A stretch of DNA of 64,000 nucleotides from an uncultured Microbacteriaceae bacterium (GCA_937872445.1 CALMSL010000170.1:23382-87381); one strand, 5' to 3'; positions 16,275 to 25,014 are shown, counted from the first letter of the stretch. Translations and numbers: made by a program. Notes: a model not told the origin generated them from the sequence alone.

Positions 16275-17222
16275 ATGCCCATCGCGCTCATCACCGGCAT
16301 CACCGGCCAGGACGGAACATACCTGAGCCGAGCGCTTCTGGCCGACGGCGTGGAAGTCCACGGCGTCGTGCGGCCGAACTCTTCCCGCCCCGTCGAACCG
16401 GGAGTCATCGTCCACCAGGGCGACATGCTCGACGACCGGATGCTGACCGAACTCGTCACTGGGCTCCAGCCCGACGAGCTGTACCACCTCGCCGGGCAAA
16501 CCTCCGTCGCCGCGTCCTGGGCAGACCCGGTGGGAACCGTGCGTGAAACCGGGGCGCCGACCGCGGCGCTGCTGCACGCCATCGCCGAGTCAAGCGCGCA
16601 TACGCGATTCGTTCTCGCCTCGAGTGCCGAAATCTTCGGCCGCGCACCCGCGCCGCAGAACGAGTCGACGCCGATAGCGCCACTGTCGCCCTACGGTTCC
16701 GCGAAAGCGCTCGCCCACCATCTCGTCGGCGGATACCGGGAACGCGGAGTGCACGCCTCCTCGTGCATCCTCTACAATCACGAATCGCCGTTGCGGCCCG
16801 AACGGTTCGTCACGCGCAAGATCACGGTCGCTGCCGCCCGGATCGCCCGCGGCCTCCAGGACACAATCACGCTGGGAAACCTCGATGCGGCGCGCGACTG
16901 GGGCTGGGCCCCCGACGTCGCCGCGGCGCTGCGGCTTGCCGCCGCGCATCCGGAGCCCGGCGACTATGTAATCGGCACGGGAGAGCTGCACACCGTGCGC
17001 GAATTCGCGGTCGAAGCGTTCGCGGCGGCCGGAATCGACGACGGCGAGGATCGCGTCGTCATCGACGAAACGCTGCTTCGGCCAACCGACCCTCCGGTGC
17101 AACTGGCGGACAGCACGAAAGCGCGAACTGAACTCGGCTGGCGCCCCACCGTGAATTTCACGGAGCTCGTGAAGCGGATGGTGCAGCACGACCTCGACCT
17201 CGTGGACCACGGGGACGACTAG
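16275..17222 (+). CDS. Second GDP-mannose 4,6-dehydratase-like SDR
   Basis: A 315-residue paralogue of the preceding gene. It keeps ALITGITGQDGTYLSRAL, LASSAEIFGR, SPYGSAKALAHH, NHESPLRPE and LGNLDAARDWGWA, that is, the Gmd signatures rather than those of the reductases (Rmd or Fcl) that normally come next in GDP-6-deoxyhexose pathways. It is shorter than the family norm and lacks several loops. It may have become the 4-keto reductase or epimerase partner, may form a heteromer with the first enzyme, or may be a redundant dehydratase. Three genes of opposite direction start 38 bases downstream of its stop, so its transcript ends against the O-antigen ligase operon. Confidence 0.8.
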   Translation: MPIALITGITGQDGTYLSRALLADGVEVHGVVRPNSSRPVEPGVIVHQGDMLDDRMLTELVTGLQPDELYHLAGQTSVAASWADPVGTVRETGAPTAALLHAIAESSAHTRFVLASSAEIFGRAPAPQNESTPIAPLSPYGSAKALAHHLVGGYRERGVHASSCILYNHESPLRPERFVTRKITVAAARIARGLQDTITLGNLDAARDWGWAPDVAAALRLAAAHPEPGDYVIGTGELHTVREFAVEAFAAAGIDDGEDRVVIDETLLRPTDPPVQLADSTKARTELGWRPTVNFTELVKRMVQHDLDLVDHGDD

Positions 17223-17260
17223 CTCGGGGCCGGACAATGGGCGCCGAGCGGGCGGAGTGG

Positions 17261-18568
17261 TTACCGATCGCCAATGCGCGGAAGCTCCGGCTGAACGGCC
17301 GGGATGGCGAACGCCTGCCGCCAGCTGAGTTCGCGGCTCGCCTTCACGGTGCACACCACGAGGGTGAGCAGTCCGAACTCCACCAAAATCGAGCTCTCCG
17401 CGAGAGCTGTCGTGATGAGGGCGAGCAGGACGAGCGCCGGCCAGGTGAACACCACGCTGCGACGGGCTACGGCAAGGAACCAGGACCTCACGAACGCGAG
17501 CGAAATCAACACGATGAACGCGACAAGCCCGACAAGTCCCAACTGGAGTGCCGTGTCGAAAAACGCGTTCGCGGCCGACGTCGGCGCCCCGCCCGGAAGG
17601 TTCCGAAACCCGACATACGGCACGAGGTCCAGTCTCCAGCTGCCGATCCAGCCCCACCCCTCGAGCGGATGCACGGGCTGGATATCCATGATGCGGCGCC
17701 ACAGATTCAGGCGATAGCCGAGCTCTTTCGTCCCATCCAGAAGGCCGATGATCGGCTCGCGGAAGAACCACGCCAGCACGAGCGCGACCACGCTCGTTCC
17801 GAGCAACACCAGTTGGCCGATGCGCCGCCGTTCCGGTGCGAGCCGGCGCAGGCCGTACAGGGCGACCGTGGCCACCCCGAGAACGGCACTCGCGCCCAGG
17901 GCGATGGGGGACTGCGTGAGGAGCAGGCAGCCAACAGCCAGGGCGATGGATCCCACGGCGAGTCCGCGAGCGACCGAGCGCGTGCGCAACTCCGTCACAA
18001 ACGTGATGAGTGCGATGATCGCCACAATGCCCAGCTCGTTTCGAGCCCCGAGCACACCCTGAATCGGCCCCCACTGATCCAGGTGCCCCTGCACCTGGAG
18101 GAAACGGATCGGGGTGTCGATGAGCAGGCCGGCAAAAATCTCGATGGCGAGCGACGCGACCAGCACGAGCCGCAGAACGTCGCCGAACGCGCGAACAATC
18201 TGAATCGTGTCCCTCAGCAGGGCAACGGCCACCCCGAGAACAGTGAACGCGAGGAGGTAGGTGAGGCTCCCGAGCGTCGCCCACTGGTAGCGGCTCCAAA
18301 AAATCGACGCCCCCGCCCAGCCGACGAAAATGATGAGGGAAATGGGCAGCAGGCCGCTCCACTCGATCTCACCGCGCCTCATCACGAGGATGACCGCCCA
18401 CAACACGGTGAGAGCGCCAAGGATGCCGAACAATCCCGCCCACCCGATGGTCTGCCGGATGGCGAACGCGAGCGCCGCCGCGCCGATCGTCGCTGTCGTC
18501 AGAACGGTGAGAAACCGTGCGGAGGACAGGAACGCCGCGAACACGTCAAAACGCTGACCCGACTTCAT
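17261..18568 (-). CDS. O-antigen ligase/polymerase-like membrane protein (Wzy_C family)
   Basis: A 435-residue polytopic membrane protein with about ten or more hydrophobic segments and a large extracytoplasmic loop before the last ones. HPLEGWGWIGSWRLDL near residue 300 and AFFDTALQLGLVGLVAF near 340 match the Wzy_C motif of O-antigen ligases and exopolysaccharide polymerases. In the paralogue at 20817-22127 the second motif begins A-H-N-T-W; here it begins A-A-N-A-F, so the His thought to matter in ligases is missing. It is last in a four-gene minus-strand operon, six bases after the GT2 stop. The role is polymerisation or ligation of a lipid-linked glycan on the outer face of the membrane; loss of the His makes activity less certain. 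Confidence 0.78.
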   Translation of the reverse strand: MKSGQRFDVFAAFLSSARFLTVLTTATIGAAALAFAIRQTIGWAGLFGILGALTVLWAVILVMRRGEIEWSGLLPISLIIFVGWAGASIFWSRYQWATLGSLTYLLAFTVLGVAVALLRDTIQIVRAFGDVLRLVLVASLAIEIFAGLLIDTPIRFLQVQGHLDQWGPIQGVLGARNELGIVAIIALITFVTELRTRSVARGLAVGSIALAVGCLLLTQSPIALGASAVLGVATVALYGLRRLAPERRRIGQLVLLGTSVVALVLAWFFREPIIGLLDGTKELGYRLNLWRRIMDIQPVHPLEGWGWIGSWRLDLVPYVGFRNLPGGAPTSAANAFFDTALQLGLVGLVAFIVLISLAFVRSWFLAVARRSVVFTWPALVLLALITTALAESSILVEFGLLTLVVCTVKASRELSWRQAFAIPAVQPELPRIGDR

Positions 18569-18574
18569 GGCACC

Positions 18575-19597
18575 TCACCACCCCTCGTCCTGGCCGCGTC
18601 GCTCCCGACGGCGCGTCAGAGATTTCCACCGCGTGCTCAGCTTACGAAGCGGGCCGGTGACCCGCCACGACCGGGAACTCTCAAACGCTTCGTGAAGCTC
18701 GGCCGCGACACGAGCGTACGCCGCGGCTTCCTCACGCAGTGCGGATGCTTCAGCCGACCGAGCAGCGACCTCGGCGCGGAGCGTCGATGCTTCAGCCGAC
18801 CGAGCAGCGACCTCGGCAGTCCACGCGCTGGTGAGGACTACTTCCCGTTCGGCAGCGTCGAGGTCCAGCAGGGCAGAGGGCAGAAGGCGGGTCCGGAACT
18901 CCTCGAGCCGCCTCACATCCCCCCACGACGAGTGCGTGTTCTGCGGATGCCACCGCTTGCCGTACACCGCCGGCATGGCGGCGAACGGCCCGCGGACCAG
19001 CATCCGCACCGCCCACAGCACGTCCGCCCACTCGTCCCCCTCATGACTCGCCGGCAGCGGGACCGCCCGATCCCTGCGCATCACCCCCCGGAACGCCGCA
19101 CCGAGCAGGCTGTGGTCGCCAAACGCGCAAATCTCGGCGGCGCGCCGAACCCGCGCCCGGTCGTCCCGATCCGAAAAGGGCGCAAACGGCTCGATGCGAT
19201 GGCCGCCGTTCGTGACCCCCGGCTCGTCCACCGGAACCAGCGTGCCCAGGGCGAGCACGGCCCACGGCGTCGAATCCAGAACATTCTCCGCGTCGTCGAC
19301 CCAGTCTGACCCGATCTCATCATCGTGGGGGAGCCAGGCGAAGTACGGCTCCGTCGACCGAGCCAACAGCTCGTTGCAGTGGCCGACCCAACCAGGCGCG
19401 ATCGGCCGCGGCCCCAGCCACTCCACGCCGTCGGCGGAACCGAACTCCGCGCGGAGAAGCTCGAAGGCGTCATCCTCGCCCGTCGCATCCGACACGGTGA
19501 TCGCGGCATGCCCGGCAAGCCGGTGCAGGTTCGCGGCAACGTTCTCCACCCAGCGCCCGGAACGGTGCAGGGGAATCGCGATGCGCGTCCGGTTCAC
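18575..19597 (-). CDS. GT2-like glycosyltransferase with C-terminal coiled-coil repeat
   Basis: A 340-residue protein. Residues 1-230 resemble a GT-A family 2 glycosyltransferase: a short beta start (RTRIAIPLHRSGRWVE), FAWLPHDDEIGSDWVDDAE at about 87-105 with the D-D metal motif, and a later aromatic region. Residues about 255-310 form an alanine/glutamate-rich coiled coil with two exact-register copies of a 14-residue unit AEVAARSAEASxLR. The end (SSRSWRVTGPLRKLSTRWK) is a basic amphipathic tail common in membrane-associated glycosyltransferases. The gene overlaps the FAD oxidoreductase stop by 4 bases. Acceptor and donor are unknown. Confidence 0.75.
   Translation of the reverse strand: MNRTRIAIPLHRSGRWVENVAANLHRLAGHAAITVSDATGEDDAFELLRAEFGSADGVEWLGPRPIAPGWVGHCNELLARSTEPYFAWLPHDDEIGSDWVDDAENVLDSTPWAVLALGTLVPVDEPGVTNGGHRIEPFAPFSDRDDRARVRRAAEICAFGDHSLLGAAFRGVMRRDRAVPLPASHEGDEWADVLWAVRMLVRGPFAAMPAVYGKRWHPQNTHSSWGDVRRLEEFRTRLLPSALLDLDAAEREVVLTSAWTAEVAARSAEASTLRAEVAARSAEASALREEAAAYARVAAELHEAFESSRSWRVTGPLRKLSTRWKSLTRRRERRGQDEGW
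18744..18817 (-). repeat. Tandem 42-bp repeat inside GT2 gene
   Basis: A 32-base identical block occurs at 18744-18775 and again at 18786-18817, a 42-base period that is a multiple of three and encodes a 14-residue coiled-coil heptad pair. The third position pattern is also conserved, so the duplication looks recent and could vary in copy number between strains. Confidence 0.9.
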
Positions 19598-20820
19598 GCC
19601 AGCACCGTTCCGGCGACGGCGGTGTCGATGGCGTCGATCGCCCGCAGCGCGGCCAGCGGGGCGGTCGTGAGCTTGAAGTTCCGCGGCGTAATCAGACGGC
19701 CGGCCACGTGAGTGCCGAACTCCGCCCGGTTGTGAAGCTGCGATTCGAGCTGGTCGATGTCGCGCGGACCGTGCCCCACAATGATGCCGCCGATCAGCTC
19801 GCCCCGGTCAACCGAATCCGGAAGGAGCCGAAGCCGCTGAAGTGCCGCAATCTGCCGGCGGGCAAGGTCGGCGCGCCACCCGACCGCTTCCGCGTCGTCC
19901 CCATCACGAGCGCTGACTCGGTTGAGAAGCCGGAAGGCGTCCGCGCTCGGAGCAGCGCCGAACTCATTGGTCAGGCGCGCATCCGGATACCAGGAAACGT
20001 AGGTGTAGTCGTGATGCGAAACGACATCGCCGAACGGGCCCTGGGCGAGGGTCACTGCGCGCTCGCCCGCACCACGCGGGAGGCGGACGGCCGTCTTCAC
20101 GCGAAAGTTCCGCCCACCCGGGCCGGCATCCGGGCTGAGCGTCAACTGGCTCTCCCACGTGCAGTTCACGGCGAAATCGTAGCGGTCCGAATCCTGCCCG
20201 CCATCGGAACCCTGCCACGAGACGTCGACCCCGGAACGCCCGTTCTCCAGCGAATGAACCCTGCGCGACAACCGGGTGGCAATGCGCGGCGTTGCGGCAA
20301 TCTGCGCGGTGAGAAGCGCGCACAGCGCGACAGGGTCTACCGCGCGCTCCGTGGAGGCGAACATCCCCAACCCCGTCGACGGGTCCTCGCGAGGTTCGGG
20401 ATCCACCAGAAAATCGATGTTCCGACCGAGGTATCGGCACCCGAGTTCCCCGTACAACGAATCGAACCGGGCGTTCATCGACGAATAGCGCACGGCCAGT
20501 TCGGATGCCTCGAGCAGCGACGACGGCATGACGATGTAGTCGAACGCGGGAGAGCACATCGCCCCCCAGTCGATCGCGGACCCCGTCGCATCCTCCAGGA
20601 GAGGACCGAACGACAATGCGCCACGCAGCATCACCTCCTGCGTCGCGGAATCGCCGAGAGCGAAAATCGGTCCGAGGTGGACTTTTCCCTCATTGGTGCA
20701 GCTCGCCCCCGACAGCAGAGACGATCGCGCGTCGATAAGTTCCACATCCCAGCCGCGGGCCGCAGCGAACAGCGCCACGACCGATCCGAGGAGCCCACCC
20801 CCGACCACGGCGACCCTCAC
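19594..20820 (-). CDS. FAD-dependent oxidoreductase, DAO-fold
   Basis: A 408-residue FAD protein. The start is GTG 20820, which overlaps the upstream stop by 4 bases and places VAVVGGGLLGSVVALFAAAR, the dinucleotide-binding motif, at the very N-terminus; a longer in-frame reading upstream is antisense-like sequence of the membrane gene and should be ignored. GASCTNEGKVHLG at about residues 38-50 is the FAD-contacting loop of D-amino-acid-oxidase-fold enzymes. The C-terminal NFKLTTAPLAALRAID region completes the FAD site. Such a protein is unexpected between a ligase-like gene and a glycosyltransferase. It may oxidise an amino or hydroxy substituent on the glycan or a precursor, but nothing in the sequence identifies the substrate. 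Confidence 0.78.
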   Translation of the reverse strand: MRVAVVGGGLLGSVVALFAAARGWDVELIDARSSLLSGASCTNEGKVHLGPIFALGDSATQEVMLRGALSFGPLLEDATGSAIDWGAMCSPAFDYIVMPSSLLEASELAVRYSSMNARFDSLYGELGCRYLGRNIDFLVDPEPREDPSTGLGMFASTERAVDPVALCALLTAQIAATPRIATRLSRRVHSLENGRSGVDVSWQGSDGGQDSDRYDFAVNCTWESQLTLSPDAGPGGRNFRVKTAVRLPRGAGERAVTLAQGPFGDVVSHHDYTYVSWYPDARLTNEFGAAPSADAFRLLNRVSARDGDDAEAVGWRADLARRQIAALQRLRLLPDSVDRGELIGGIIVGHGPRDIDQLESQLHNRAEFGTHVAGRLITPRNFKLTTAPLAALRAIDAIDTAVAGTVLA

Positions 20821-22127
20821 AGAAGCTCCCTCCGCTTTGTCTTCACCGCCACGACAACGAGCAGGGCGAGACCGTACTCGGTGATGAGCCTGCTCTCCGT
20901 GAACGACTGAACAACGAGGGCGACGAGCACGAGCAGGGGGAGCAGGGTCACCGCCGAGTGGTGAAGTGGAGCACCCGGTGCCTTTTGCGGCCGGTCGGCG
21001 GCGTGCTGCCAGGCCTTCACGAGGGCGGCGCCAACGAGGGCGATGAAGACGACGAGCCCGACCAGGCCCAGCTGGAACGCGACATCCACCCACGTGTTGT
21101 GCGCCTGAAGTTGACGCACCCCTGACCGGTACACCAGATTGTCGAACGGGTCGGCCCAGGGCACCCAGTAACTCACCCAGCCCCAACCGAACGCGGGGCG
21201 CTGCTCGGTGAGGCCGATCACCTTCTGCCAGATCCCGAGCCGCCCGGTCAGGTCGGAACTCTTCCCCAGCAACTCGAAAACGCGGTCCCGCAGGAGGAAC
21301 GTCACGGCCGCGCCGACGAGAAGCACCCCCGCGCTCCCCAAATACACGAAGAGTCTTCCGCGGGCCGTCCTCGTGCGGCGCACGAGCAAAGCCACGATAA
21401 GGACCACCGCGACCCCGGCCGCGGCCACGGTCACCGTCGCCGACTTCGTCATGAGGATGGTGGCAGCGGCGAGAACGAGCCAACCGTATCCCGAAAACCT
21501 GCCCACCTTCCGGGAGGCGAGCTGGATGCCGAACACGATGATGGCGAGCAACGCGAGAAAACCAAGGCTGTTCGAATTGCCGACGATGCCCTGGATGCGG
21601 CCATCGCCGAACACGTCGAACAGCTCGTTCCTGGACCACATCAGCATGCCGGGGAGCGACTTGTACGCGCCGTAGTCCACGCCCGGCTGGCCGAAGATCG
21701 GCAGGAGGCGGTGCCGCAACACGAGCGAAACGAACAATTCGAACAGCAGCGAAACGCCGAGGACGAAGCGAAGGACGAGGCCGAGCGCCCCCAGCAACTC
21801 GGTCCAGGTGAAGGTGACCGCCATCGCGACAGCATTGACAACGATGAGCCAGGTGGTGAGAAGGCCGAGCGCGGTGGCCCCCGGGTAGTGCGACCAGAAA
21901 ATCGACACGGTCGCCAGGGCGAGGAACGCGAGAAGCGGGAGGGGCATCCCGATGAGGTTCCACCGGGCGCGCTGCAGCCACAACAGCCATCCGGACAGCA
22001 GGGTGACGGCGATCGTCACGGCGCCGAACACCCACCAGCCGAGCGACAAACGCCAGGCGTCGCCCGCGAGCAGGATGAGGAGCGCGAGCGCGGGGAACCA
22101 GAGACGGAAACGCGGGCTCTCCAACAT
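20817..22127 (-). CDS. O-antigen ligase-like membrane protein (Wzy_C family)
   Basis: A 436-residue polytopic membrane protein heading the minus-strand operon. ATG 22127 is used because the hydrophobic segment begins right after it (RLWFPALALLILLAGDAW). RPAFGWGWVSYWVPW near residue 310 and QAHNTWVDVAFQLGLVG near 342 are the Wzy_C motifs, including the His of ligases. It is about equal in length to the paralogue at 17261-18568. Likely function is transfer or polymerisation of an undecaprenyl-linked glycan outside the membrane. The 79 bases between it and divergent manA must carry both promoters. Confidence 0.82.
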   Translation of the reverse strand: MLESPRFRLWFPALALLILLAGDAWRLSLGWWVFGAVTIAVTLLSGWLLWLQRARWNLIGMPLPLLAFLALATVSIFWSHYPGATALGLLTTWLIVVNAVAMAVTFTWTELLGALGLVLRFVLGVSLLFELFVSLVLRHRLLPIFGQPGVDYGAYKSLPGMLMWSRNELFDVFGDGRIQGIVGNSNSLGFLALLAIIVFGIQLASRKVGRFSGYGWLVLAAATILMTKSATVTVAAAGVAVVLIVALLVRRTRTARGRLFVYLGSAGVLLVGAAVTFLLRDRVFELLGKSSDLTGRLGIWQKVIGLTEQRPAFGWGWVSYWVPWADPFDNLVYRSGVRQLQAHNTWVDVAFQLGLVGLVVFIALVGAALVKAWQHAADRPQKAPGAPLHHSAVTLLPLLVLVALVVQSFTESRLITEYGLALLVVVAVKTKRRELL

Positions 22128-22206
22128 GAGTGCAAGCCTATTGCCCGGCAGCGCTGGCCGGTTGATAGCGTAAAGCGAGCGAATCCCGCTCGAGACAAGG
22201 AACACC

Positions 22207-23355
22207 ATGTTTGTGGCGATCGCCAACACCCCCCGCGACTACGCCTGGGGCTCGACGACCGCGATGCCCGAACTGTTGGGGACCACGCCGACCGGTCGCC
22301 CTGAAGCCGAACTGTGGCTCGGCGCGCACCCGGGTTCGCCCGCGCGCATCCTGGACCCGAGCGCGGTGGGCGGTTCGCCCGACCTTGCGGCCTGGATCGA
22401 AACCGAGCCCCGACAGGCGCTCGGACACCACCCCAGGCTGCCGTTCCTCATGAAGGTGCTCGCGGCATCCGCCCCACTGTCGTTGCAGGCACACCCCACG
22501 GCCGCGCAAGCCCGCGAAGGGTTCGCGCGCGAAAACGGGTGGGGGATCCCGCTCGACGCACCCCATCGCAACTACCGGGACGCCTATCCCAAGCCGGAAA
22601 TCATCTACGCCCTCAGCGACCGGTTCGAGGCGTTGTGCGGGTTCCGGCCCCACGATCAAGCCGTCCGCGTGTTCACGGCCCTCGGGCTGGAGGAGCTCAC
22701 CCCCCGAATCGCGAATCTTCCCGAGCTTTTCGCCTCGCTGATGGCCCGCGGCGCCAACGTCGGCGCGCTCATCGCCCGCGCAATCGAGGCGGCATCGTCC
22801 TGGGACGGCGCCGACGACGTCGTCTCCGCAGCCGCGGACACCGTGCGCATCCTGGCCCAGGCGTACCCGGGCGACGCCGGCATCGTGTGCGCGCTCCTGC
22901 TCAACCGCGTGACACTGCGCCGCGGCCAGTCGCTGTATCTGGCCGCAGGCAACATCCACGCCTACCTGAGCGGCGTCGGGATCGAAGTGATGACCGCATC
23001 CGACAACGTGTTGCGTGGCGGCCTCACGCCGAAACACGTGGATGTGCCCGAACTGCTGCGCGTGCTCGACTTTACGGCCGGCCCGCCACCGTGGCTGACC
23101 CCCGACGTTGTGACCGATTCGCTGGAGATTTTCCGGCCGGGCACCGACGACTTCGTGCTCGCCCATGTGACGGGAGACGCCGAATACCCGCTGAGCGGAC
23201 CCGCGATCGCGTTGTGCACGACCGGGTCGTTCAGGATCGACGGCGCTCGCGCCCGTACTGAACTGTCGCGTGGGGATGCGGTCTACATCACGCCCGAAGA
23301 GTCCGCCCTGTCGATTGCCGGGTCCGGCGAACTGTTCGTGGCAACTACGCCGTGA
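22207..23355 (+). CDS. manA: Mannose-6-phosphate isomerase, class I
   Basis: A 382-residue type I phosphomannose isomerase interconverting fructose-6-phosphate and mannose-6-phosphate, the entry into GDP-mannose. The zinc-binding residues lie in LQAHPTAAQA (about residues 96-105), in PKPEIIYAL near 130, and in AGNIHAYL near 255; the cupin C-terminal half ends with GDAVYITPEESALSIAG. ATG 22207 follows AAGGAACACC. It faces away from the O-antigen ligase operon. With manB at 30438 and the gmd genes at 15284-17222 it supplies the mannose-derived part of the envelope glycans. Confidence 0.94.
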   Translation: MFVAIANTPRDYAWGSTTAMPELLGTTPTGRPEAELWLGAHPGSPARILDPSAVGGSPDLAAWIETEPRQALGHHPRLPFLMKVLAASAPLSLQAHPTAAQAREGFARENGWGIPLDAPHRNYRDAYPKPEIIYALSDRFEALCGFRPHDQAVRVFTALGLEELTPRIANLPELFASLMARGANVGALIARAIEAASSWDGADDVVSAAADTVRILAQAYPGDAGIVCALLLNRVTLRRGQSLYLAAGNIHAYLSGVGIEVMTASDNVLRGGLTPKHVDVPELLRVLDFTAGPPPWLTPDVVTDSLEIFRPGTDDFVLAHVTGDAEYPLSGPAIALCTTGSFRIDGARARTELSRGDAVYITPEESALSIAGSGELFVATTP

Positions 23356-23385
23356 GCGGTGGCGCCCAGGAGCTGCCTCGCGCTG

Positions 23386-23805
23386 TCAGTTCGGCTGCCA
23401 CGGATCGGTGATCTCGATTCCGGTACCGACGAAAACCTTGATAGTGCGCGTGGCGAGCGTCGCGTGATGACGGAAACAGATGTCAGCGATCTGAGCGTCG
23501 AAGCCATCGATTGGCGATCCGGCGCGGTTGCGGGCGTTCACGATGGCGGCATACGTGATCGCGGCCTTCCGGTCGAAAGGGAGTACGAATTCTCCGAACG
23601 CCTCAAATATTTCCTCCGCCGCGGCCGTGAACTGGGCCTTGCGGCGGCCGGCGTCCAGCCTCTCAGGGCCGTAGCGGACTTCGGCCAGCGTGACCGCTGT
23701 CGTAAACAACTCACGGGGGCTGTGCGAATGAACCCACTTCACAATGGCGTCCTTCGGGCTGGGCCTCATGAGGTCCGAGACCACAGTGGTGTCGACGACA
23801 ATCAC
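23386..23805 (-). CDS. PIN-domain (VapC/FitB-like) toxin, probably degenerate
   Basis: A 139-residue PIN-domain protein beginning with GTG. Three of the four acidic residues of the ribonuclease site can be seen: Asp5 in IVVDTTVVSD, Glu in TLAEVRYGPE near residue 42, and Asp in FDAQIAD near 102. The fourth, which in VapC/FitB lies in a T-R-N-x-x-D-F pattern, reads T-R-T-I-K-V-F, so the Asp is Val. The antitoxin reading frame just upstream is only a remnant (23806-23878). Both changes fit a toxin that has lost activity; a free active toxin would be harmful. It lies between manA and galE. Confidence 0.75.
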   Translation of the reverse strand: MIVVDTTVVSDLMRPSPKDAIVKWVHSHSPRELFTTAVTLAEVRYGPERLDAGRRKAQFTAAAEEIFEAFGEFVLPFDRKAAITYAAIVNARNRAGSPIDGFDAQIADICFRHHATLATRTIKVFVGTGIEITDPWQPN

Positions 23806-23878
23806 AGAGTGAAACTCGTGGCACGCGGAGTCGTTCCTTTACCTCATCATCAAGATCCCAAACACTGACGGCAGCCAT
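23806..23878 (-). pseudogene. Remnant of FitA/VapB-type antitoxin gene
   Basis: The minus strand starts with a convincing ribbon-helix-helix antitoxin N-terminus (MAAVSVWDLDDEVKERLR, 18 residues) and then runs straight into the start of the toxin. The normal 80-residue antitoxin has lost its middle and end: in another frame a short C-H-E-F-H-S-V tail fuses directly to the toxin start. An internal deletion of roughly 50 codons explains this. No antitoxin can be made from what remains. Confidence 0.6.
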
Positions 23879-23995
23879 CGTGAACACCTCCAATGCCATC
23901 AATGATGGCACCGTCCCCTCGCAGATCGTCGGCCCTCAATGCGCCGTGCGGTGCATGACAGCGATCCTGACGATGAGTGCCGGTAACCTGAGCAG

Positions 23996-24949
23996 ATGAC
24001 CTGGCTTGTGACCGGCGGTGCCGGATATATCGGATCGCACGTCGCCGCGGCATTGCACCAGGCGGACATGGACGTCGTGGTCGTCGATGACCTCTCCACC
24101 GGGCGAGAACAGTTCGTACCGCCCGGGGTGGTATTCGCCCGCGGGACGATTCTCGACCGCGAGTTTCTTGAGGACACCCTGGAACGCAACCAGGTGACCG
24201 GCGTCATCCACGTCGCCGGGTTCAAATACGCGGGAGTGTCCGTTCAGCGCCCCCTGCACACGTACGAGCAAAACGTCACCGCGACGCTGACGCTGCTCGC
24301 GGCCATGGCGGCGGCCGACATCCGCCGGATGGTGTTCTCCTCGAGCGCGTCCGTGTACGGCACGCCGAACGTGGACCTCGTGACGGAAGACACCGCCACA
24401 GCGCCGGAGTCCCCGTACGGGGAGACGAAGCTCATCGGCGAGTGGTTGCTCGCGGACGAGGGGCGGGCACACGGGCTTGCGCACGTGAGCCTGCGCTACT
24501 TCAACGTCGTCGGCTCCGGCCTCCCGTACGTGTTCGACGTCAGCCCGCACAATCTGTTCCCCCTCGTCTTCGACGCGCTCCTGGCCGGGACGTCGCCGCA
24601 CATCAACGGGAACGACTATCCGACCCCGGACGGCACGTGCGTGCGCGACTACGTGCACGTGTCGGATATCGCCGCAGCCCACGTGGCCGCTGCCCGGCGG
24701 CTGGAGGCCGGAGAACCGCTGGAGCCCGCCTACAACCTGGGCAGCGGGAGCGGGTCCTCCGTCGCCGAAATCATGGCCGCGATCGCCGAAGTCACCGGAA
24801 TCCCGTTCACCCCGCACGTCGGCCCGCGCCGCGCCGGCGACCCTGCGAGGATCGTCGCGTCCGGCGCGCTGGCCGCGCGAGATCTCGACTGGAGGATGCG
24901 CCACACCCTCTCCGACATGGTCGAAAGCGCGTGGTCGGCGCGTCAATAA
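23996..24949 (+). CDS. galE: UDP-glucose 4-epimerase
   Basis: A 317-residue extended SDR of the GalE family. WLVTGGAGYIGSHVAAAL binds NAD, HVAGFKYAGVSVQRPLHTY is the family's substrate/NAD segment, SSSASVYGTP carries the catalytic Ser, SPYGETKLIGEW the Tyr/Lys pair, and RYFNVVGSG the nucleotide-sugar side; VRDYVHVSDIA is the usual late motif. It interconverts UDP-glucose and UDP-galactose (or the N-acetyl forms). At 317 residues it is slightly shorter than the norm of about 330. Monocistronic by spacing, 117 bases before the whiB gene. Confidence 0.92.
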   Translation: MTWLVTGGAGYIGSHVAAALHQADMDVVVVDDLSTGREQFVPPGVVFARGTILDREFLEDTLERNQVTGVIHVAGFKYAGVSVQRPLHTYEQNVTATLTLLAAMAAADIRRMVFSSSASVYGTPNVDLVTEDTATAPESPYGETKLIGEWLLADEGRAHGLAHVSLRYFNVVGSGLPYVFDVSPHNLFPLVFDALLAGTSPHINGNDYPTPDGTCVRDYVHVSDIAAAHVAAARRLEAGEPLEPAYNLGSGSGSSVAEIMAAIAEVTGIPFTPHVGPRRAGDPARIVASGALAARDLDWRMRHTLSDMVESAWSARQ

Positions 24950-24985
24950 CCTTCAAGTTGACATGTAAGGTTTACCATTTGCGAC

Positions 24986-25014
24986 TTGACCTGAGCGAAC
25001 TACACGAGTGTAAT
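24986..25014 (+). promoter_or_regulatory. Candidate promoter of whiB2-like gene
   Basis: TTGACC at 24986-24991 and TGTAAT at 25009-25014 with a 17-base spacer. It would start transcription about 45 bases before the ATG at 25067, ahead of the strong ribosome binding site GGGGAGGA at 25053-25060. A second TTGACA nearby (about 24958) has no matching -10. Confidence 0.45.

Noticed and set aside
17237-19309. A 690-codon plus-strand open frame over the O-antigen ligase and GT2 genes
   Set aside because: Charged low-complexity sequence without domains; both minus-strand genes are supported by motifs.
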